In this document: piece after piece, positions 58,401 through 64,000 of the stretch | How the letters are laid out: every line of letters begins with the position of its first letter | Numbering within the stretch: position 1 is the stretch's first letter | Source: Branchiostoma floridae | Lineage: Eukaryota > Chordata > Leptocardii > Amphioxiformes > Branchiostomatidae | DNA: 64,000 nt | Assembly (NCBI RefSeq): GCF_000003815.2 | Contig: NC_049992.1 | Location: 12,362,940-12,426,939, forward strand | Reading direction: 5' to 3' | Made by a program: the position numbers and the translations under genes | Notes under the pieces: model-generated | Told to the model about the DNA's origin: nothing | The model's database searches: none | The model's input: the letters and a program-made list of their open reading frames with translations, nothing else

Positions 58401-60629
58401 AAGAAAAATAAAATTTGAAAATTTCTTCCATGTCTGCTGAACCCATTAAATTCCCAACTTTGGGTTAATTTGTTGTTCCATTTCATAGTCTTTTTTTAGG
58501 GATGAGGGATTTTTCTGTAATACCATGTATTCATTTTGAAATGTTTTTGCATAGATAATAGGCAAGGCATGTTGCACTTCACCTTATCCTGAGAATGGAT
58601 GCTTTATCTTTAGCTTTAACAAATGTTCTCTTATATAAAGAGCATGGCAGGGTTGGGGCAGGACAAGCATACATAATATCCTATTGTTGGACACGGCTCT
58701 TTATCTAAATGCCACCAAAATCATTACCAGAACTTGAACAGGATTGCTCTAAATATGAAGTCACAGGTGAGAAATCTGGTTAAGCTTGGTTCGGATACAT
58801 AGAGCATGGCGTGGCGGCTCCCTCTGCCCTCCTGTCATGTCGAATGTGGGATGCAGTTTGTTTTCCCACTCTCGCACAACCTTGGTGTGAATGTGGACAG
58901 GAAAGGGTACGGGGAAAGGTCAGATTAGGATACGGTGAGGAAAGATCTCGGGCAGGCATTAAGACTTGAATTACCAACGTCGTGCAGTCGAAAATGGACT
59001 TGACATTGTAAATCAGGAAACTGCCAAAGTGCATGGAAGAGAGGAGTCGGGGTAACTCAAGTTCACGGATGCCTGGCTGATCCATTGCCCACCCACACAA
59101 ATGTGTTAGCTGCCTATGGGAAGGGCGTTGTTAATCCAGGCTGAAGATAACCATAGTCACCAGTAGGGCTGTGTGGGTGGATGGGTGATTCCTGCTCTTA
59201 TCAGGGACACAAGCTTGACCACCTTTTACAAGCTACCAGAGTACAAATATAGTAACAGCACATAACCACAGAAAGAATTAGAAATTGCGCCTGAAATGAG
59301 GTACGTGCAACTTAACTTTTTGGGTATCAGAATTCATTCAAAGTACTCATAAAGCCAGGTTGATACAGTTAAACAAAAGAAATTACTCCTAACTAAAACA
59401 TTAATCAAAGTCATTCATCTTTTGATGTTAAGAATGTTTCTACTTTCTTTTAACTCATCAAAAGAAATTCTTTGTTTTTCAAATGGCTGTGTCTATAGAG
59501 ACAAAATGGACCAATTGCACCTACTTTGAAAAGGCAAGAACTTTTTCAGAGGACATACCAATTATAAATGTTCCTGCAGCCCAATAAAACATTAATTTGT
59601 ATCTCGTGTTCTAACAACTATGTCCAAAATGCGAATCCATCTTTTTTTACAACTGCACATCCCATTCTAAGTTCTTAATGCTACACCTTTATAAGTGTAT
59701 TCTAGTGCTGTTGCATTGTTTGACAGTTGGATTACTGGTGATAAATATGTTTGTCCAATTTTGATCCACCATACTTTGCCTTGCTGGTGCATTAATGGAC
59801 ATAAGCTTGGTGTTTTTGTGTGCGTGTTGAAGTGGCAAGAGGATCTGGGGGGAAATATGGCAGGCTGAGCTGTATATAGCCTGTGTGGTACTGATACTGA
59901 TAACATTGAGTCATACCATAAATACTGCAAACCTCAGGAATGAGCACACAATCCAGCGTGAGGGCTGTTTAGAAGAGACAACGGAGGGATAGTTGACAGG
60001 GACTGTGTTTAGAATGGAATAAAGTAGATATATTTCTCCAGCATAAAAACAGGATTACAAAACCTGTGCTTAGTGCAAGATATCTGCCATACAATAAAAT
60101 TACCACAGCAACTTTTTACTTCAGCACATTCACACAACATTTTTGACCTTTTGACACATCAAAGTCATCAGTTTCATTGGACAGAACTAATGACAGCCAA
60201 ATTACGTTTCCCATGCGCTGATCAGTCAATATACCTTTGGGATTCTGCATAATTTGGTCAAACATGGATTTCATAAACACAGTGTTAGTGGAGTGTATAA
60301 CCTGTCCCATCTCTACTAGGCTGGACATTCCGCTTCTAACCAAACACAGGCTTAACGTTAGGTATTGTGAAGAACATAAAGATGGAAATAGCAACACACA
60401 AGAGAGGTACGTTTCCTAAAAACAGCAAAACCTACCAATTTTGCCATAAGCTCACTGTGCTGAAGATGCTGTATAGACTTAGCAGGTACCAGGTATTGAC
60501 AAAAAAATTGACCAAAAAAATTATTGATTAGTAACTTAAGCATACTGGTATCAAGGGAAAGATGATAGATTCTGCAGCTTGGACTGTTCAATGACCACAT
60601 TTTTTTCTTCTCCTCTCTTTTCTACAGCC

Positions 60630-62357
60630 ATGGCAAGAGGTGTTGAGATTGCCTATTATGAGTTTGTTTACGACGGTCATCCAGCAGAAGTTTTGAAAGG
60701 GTTACAGGAGTTGAAGAGTAAGAAGCATCTGATGGATGTGACACTGGTAGCTGAGGGGAAGGAGATCCCCTGCCACCGCGCCGTTCTCTCGTCCTGCAGC
60801 GGCTACTTCAGGGACATGTTCTGTAACGAACTGGAGGAGACCAAGAAGGATAAGATCGAGATCATGGGGATCACATCCGAAGCGCTGCAGCTCTTGGTGG
60901 ACTTTGCCTACAGTTCGAAAGTGACCATCACCACTATCAACGCCCAGCCTTTATTCGAGGCAGCTAATCTTCTGCAGATTCTCCCCGTACGCGATGCCTG
61001 TGCGCGGTTCCTGGCAGATCACCTGACGCCCAGCAACTGCCTGGGCGTGTGGGTGCTATCCCACACGTTGGCGTGCGAGGAACTGGCCAACAGGTCGCGA
61101 GCCTTTTCCTTGAGACATTTTCCGATGATCTGCCAACACGATGAGGAATTTGTCCAGCTCCCCGGAGATCTGCTGAAGATGTACATCTCTGACGACTACC
61201 TCAATGCTCAGGAGGAGGAGCAAGTGTTCGAGATGGTGATGAAATGGGTGAAGCACGACCTGCGACAGCGCAAAAAATTCCTGAAAGAGGTCGTGGAGGA
61301 TATCAGGTTCCCACACATGGACCAAATCTACCTTATGAGGAGTGTTGAAGCTGACGAAGTTGTCATGAAGGTCCCCGGAATCCGAGATGTCCTACACGAG
61401 GCCAGGATGTACCATATCTCCCGAGGGGAAGTCTCGTCCCCTCGTACAAGACCGCGCCTTGCTTATGGCCTACACGAGGCAATGGTGGTGCTAGGAGGGA
61501 CCCGCGTTGTCAATGGTGAGTACAATAATGATGTCTACTGCTTTGTTCCTGCGTATAGTCAATGGAGCAAACTAACATCTTTGCCTAAAGACCTGAAGAA
61601 CACTGTGGAATATGCTGCCACAACACTCAATAATGACATCGTAATAACGGGAGGATATTGGAGCCCTACGGCAGCTTGGCTGTACTCCACTCAGTTCAAT
61701 ACTTGGAACAAACTTCCTCCTCTCAGCGTGGGAAGGTTCCGACACAAGATGGCCACCTTGGATGGACGCGTGTATGTCCTGGGCGGCAAGAATCCCCGAG
61801 GATCGCTGCAGGTCTTACCGTCCTTGGACAGTGTGGAGATATACGACCCTCCCTCCAACACGTGGAAACCGTCGGTTCCCCTCCTGAAGGGGGTTCGGGC
61901 ATGTGCCATAGCCACCTGCGAGGGGAAAATGTACGTGATTGGAGGGAAAGATACAGACCAAACAGCCACCGACGCTGTACAAAGTTACGATCCGGTGCAA
62001 AAACGATGGAGCTTTAGGACTCCCATGCCCATGGCCGAGTCTTGTTTCAGTGCCACTAGTGTAAACGCCCTCATTTATGCTGTAGGAGGGAGATTCCAAG
62101 CAATACAATGTTACGATCCCAACACGGATAGATGGCAGGAGCTGGCGCAGTCCCTGGCCCCTTGGGATTACTGCAGCGTGACAACGTGTGATAACAAACT
62201 CTACGTCACCGGTGGGAGGGTAGAAGACAAAGTGAAGAAGGGGAAGGACACGGTGCAGTGTTACGACCCAGCAAATGACCTCATTGAGCTCGTGCACCCG
62301 ATGCCTGTCAAGCTTTTTGCACACTGCGCAGTCACCATCTTAAAACGCAGAAGGTAA
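60630..62357 (+). CDS. BTB-BACK-Kelch (KLHL) family protein
   Basis: Such proteins are substrate adaptors of Cullin-3 ubiquitin ligases: BTB binds Cul3 and dimerises, BACK positions, and the Kelch propeller binds the target. The exon opens after acceptor CTTTTCTACAG at 60627 and the ATG lies two bases in, so the open frame upstream of 60630 is intron. Read to the in-frame TAA it is 575 residues, a usual KLHL length. BTB is at about residues 25-130 (MDVTLVAEGKEIPCHRAVLS, GYFRDMF), BACK at about 135-240, and six Kelch blades with GG pairs at about 289, 340, 385, 437, 486 and 527. Residues between the blades show the expected W, Y and R positions (YDPPSNTWKP, YDPVQKRWSF). The TAA overlaps a strong donor AGAAG|GTAAGG (exon end 62353), so the true C-terminus may lie in a further exon. 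I cannot name the exact KLHL paralogue. Confidence 0.93.
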   Translation: MARGVEIAYYEFVYDGHPAEVLKGLQELKSKKHLMDVTLVAEGKEIPCHRAVLSSCSGYFRDMFCNELEETKKDKIEIMGITSEALQLLVDFAYSSKVTITTINAQPLFEAANLLQILPVRDACARFLADHLTPSNCLGVWVLSHTLACEELANRSRAFSLRHFPMICQHDEEFVQLPGDLLKMYISDDYLNAQEEEQVFEMVMKWVKHDLRQRKKFLKEVVEDIRFPHMDQIYLMRSVEADEVVMKVPGIRDVLHEARMYHISRGEVSSPRTRPRLAYGLHEAMVVLGGTRVVNGEYNNDVYCFVPAYSQWSKLTSLPKDLKNTVEYAATTLNNDIVITGGYWSPTAAWLYSTQFNTWNKLPPLSVGRFRHKMATLDGRVYVLGGKNPRGSLQVLPSLDSVEIYDPPSNTWKPSVPLLKGVRACAIATCEGKMYVIGGKDTDQTATDAVQSYDPVQKRWSFRTPMPMAESCFSATSVNALIYAVGGRFQAIQCYDPNTDRWQELAQSLAPWDYCSVTTCDNKLYVTGGRVEDKVKKGKDTVQCYDPANDLIELVHPMPVKLFAHCAVTILKRRR

Positions 62358-62658
62358 GGCTTCTTTTCTCCCTTCTCCCATCATCTTCAGTAGTAGTTGA
62401 ACACAACTATTTCCAACTAAATCAATAGCTTCAGGTTTCTATGAACTACATGTTGATTTTTTTTTTTAAATGTTGCTGTCCAAAACTATCACACTGAAGT
62501 GCTGTTGGCATGAAGTTATATTCCAAGCCTCTTCTTGTATTGGTCGGAAGCTGGCAAATCGGCATATGGTTGCTGATTTCCACCAAAATAGAGACTAGTT
62601 CATGCCAATTCCTACACAGAAATGGTATCTTATTTCAAATTCTGTCTTTTTCTTCTAG

Positions 62659-62692
62659 GATCTTTTCCTCTAGGCTACAAAACTCCGACTGA
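62659..62692 (+). CDS. Possible terminal exon of the KLHL gene
   Basis: Acceptor TTTTTCTTCTAG at 62658 follows the donor at 62353 and is in phase. The join would replace the stop by RIFSSRLQNSD and then TGA at 62690-62692. An alternative acceptor CTATTTCCAG at 62714, in the same phase, would instead add about 20 residues ending at a TAG near 62774. Which is used, or whether the intron is retained, is unknown. Confidence 0.35.
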
Positions 62693-64000
62693 CAGTATCT
62701 CTACCTATTTCCAGGCAAGCCGACTCGCAACTCGTAGCGGCCCAAAGGTCTTCCACCACTAAATGCTTTTATTAGGGACAAACAAAGTCCCAAGATGATC
62801 ATGGCCATGAAAAACCCAGAAGCACTCTCAACAGCTCAAGATTATCTGATTTCTCCTGACCGTTCTACACAAGACAAGGCCAAAGTGAACAGAAGCTGAA
62901 AGCAATGATATGAAAGTAACATCTGTTAAAAATCATTATTTCCTGGGGGTTGTTTTGCATGTTTTAGGTAGTGGAAGATTATCCAATACTTTTTGGAGGG
63001 CCTGGAAACTATTGAAATAGGAAACTTTGACATTGTTGACAATTTTAGGAAGACTTCCTACGCAAGATAAATTATTGTTAAATGTTTCAAATCAGCATAC
63101 AATAGAAAAAACAGCAACCAGTTTTCTTCACCTTTATCTTTTAACTTTCTCCTTGTAGCATAATGCTCAACAAGACACAACTTTGATGGCATGATGAATC
63201 CTATAACAGGGAGAAGGTTAAACCACATACACACCCTCATTCTTGACCAGGCCCCTCCAAGACCCTTTTAGATAATGGTTTATTGTGGTGTGTTAGACAT
63301 GAATAATTCTAAATGACTTCAACCCAAGAGAAAAAATACCTAGCAAATTTAAATCTTATATTATGTAACTTTGTAGTAAGGGTGTGTGGTGACAGTACAA
63401 TTAACTGTGACAATCTTAAGATAAGTGACAATGGGAAAGAGATGAGTTGGACATGATTATAAGTTAAGAAACCATGTACTTGTGCATTGTTGCTTCCCAT
63501 GTGCAGTGAGTCACACAAGAAGTAAGGGCAGCTTAGATGGACAGAAAGCGTGTGTAGTCTTACAAGATAACCACAACAAAATATTGTTAAATTCTCTACA
63601 AAACTGCTCAAAGCTGCCTCTTCACTGTGATAGCTTAAGGTTTTGGTAACGTATAATTATTGTTGTCATATTAACCTGCGCTATTTGAACAACTAGTCTG
63701 GCCAAAATGTATGATGATGATGATGATGTGATGGCAGTTACTGTTTGTTCTAGTGTACAGTGGAACCCTGTAAGGAATCACAAGGTGGTTTAACTCTCAA
63801 CGTGTAATTATTCTGATCACTGTCAAAATCTTTTTAAAGCGACTCAAAACTGTGCCAAATTTAGTTCAATGCCAAAAGTAGAGATAGCATACTTTCTTTT
63901 CTGTATAAGGGGTTTTGAAGGGATTTTCTTGCAACATACAATGTATATTATACACAACAACGAAATTAGTACACAGAGAGAACAATAGTTGGTTTTGGGA
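62693..64000 (+). other. Downstream of KLHL coding exon: 3' untranslated or intron
   Basis: AT-rich with no supported exon apart from the alternative acceptor near 62714. A short (ATG)n tract lies at 63709-63729. No clear polyadenylation signal is assigned. Confidence 0.4.

Overview
The window is eukaryotic nuclear DNA from a draft assembly: there are eight runs of N, spliced genes with GT-AG introns, and abundant small transposons, SINEs and microsatellites. The protein complement (a PRDM2/RIZ-type PR-domain zinc-finger gene with vertebrate-like architecture, and a BTB-BACK-Kelch gene) and the style of repeats suggest an invertebrate deuterostome. Amphioxus (Branchiostoma) is my best guess, by inference only.

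Layout. (1) 0.9-10.5 kb, minus strand: seven coding exons of a PRDM2 orthologue. Small exons at 10.5, 10.2, 8.8 and 7.2 kb encode the PR (SET-like) methyltransferase domain. One very large exon (about 6.7-3.5 kb, cut by two assembly gaps) carries the first zinc fingers, a long proline/serine-rich linker and three LDLS motifs. A short basic exon (about 3.0-3.2 kb) and a last exon (0.9-1.9 kb) give the final three fingers. The gene probably starts further upstream, in a CpG-richer stretch at about 18.9-19.8 kb that has candidate non-coding first exons. (2) 20-60 kb: no convincing protein-coding exon. This stretch holds transposable elements and possibly the regulatory and 5' untranslated DNA of the next gene. 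The most structured part is 31.3-34.8 kb, a 35-bp minisatellite interrupted by a 1.82-kb hAT-type element (8-bp target duplication, matching terminal inverted repeats) and by a smaller inverted-repeat element. Other well-supported elements are PIF/Harbinger-like MITEs at 16.2, 41.0 and 55.4 kb, a 424-bp palindromic element at 25 kb with a (CA)(TA)(TG) apex, a 322-bp element at 54.9 kb, and several tRNA-derived SINEs. (3) 60.6-62.4 kb, plus strand: one large exon encoding nearly all of a KLHL-type Cullin-3 adaptor. It is entered through a clear splice acceptor two bases before its ATG and probably continues into a short terminal exon.

The two genes are convergent in neither orientation: they lie on opposite strands, with their 5' sides facing each other across about 40 kb. 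PRDM2 is a chromatin and transcription regulator and the KLHL protein is a ubiquitin-ligase adaptor; nothing here shows a functional link. I found no sign of an undescribed gene system. The most unusual material is the nested minisatellite/hAT locus, the giant palindrome, and an apparent one-base frame problem at the start of the big PRDM2 exon.
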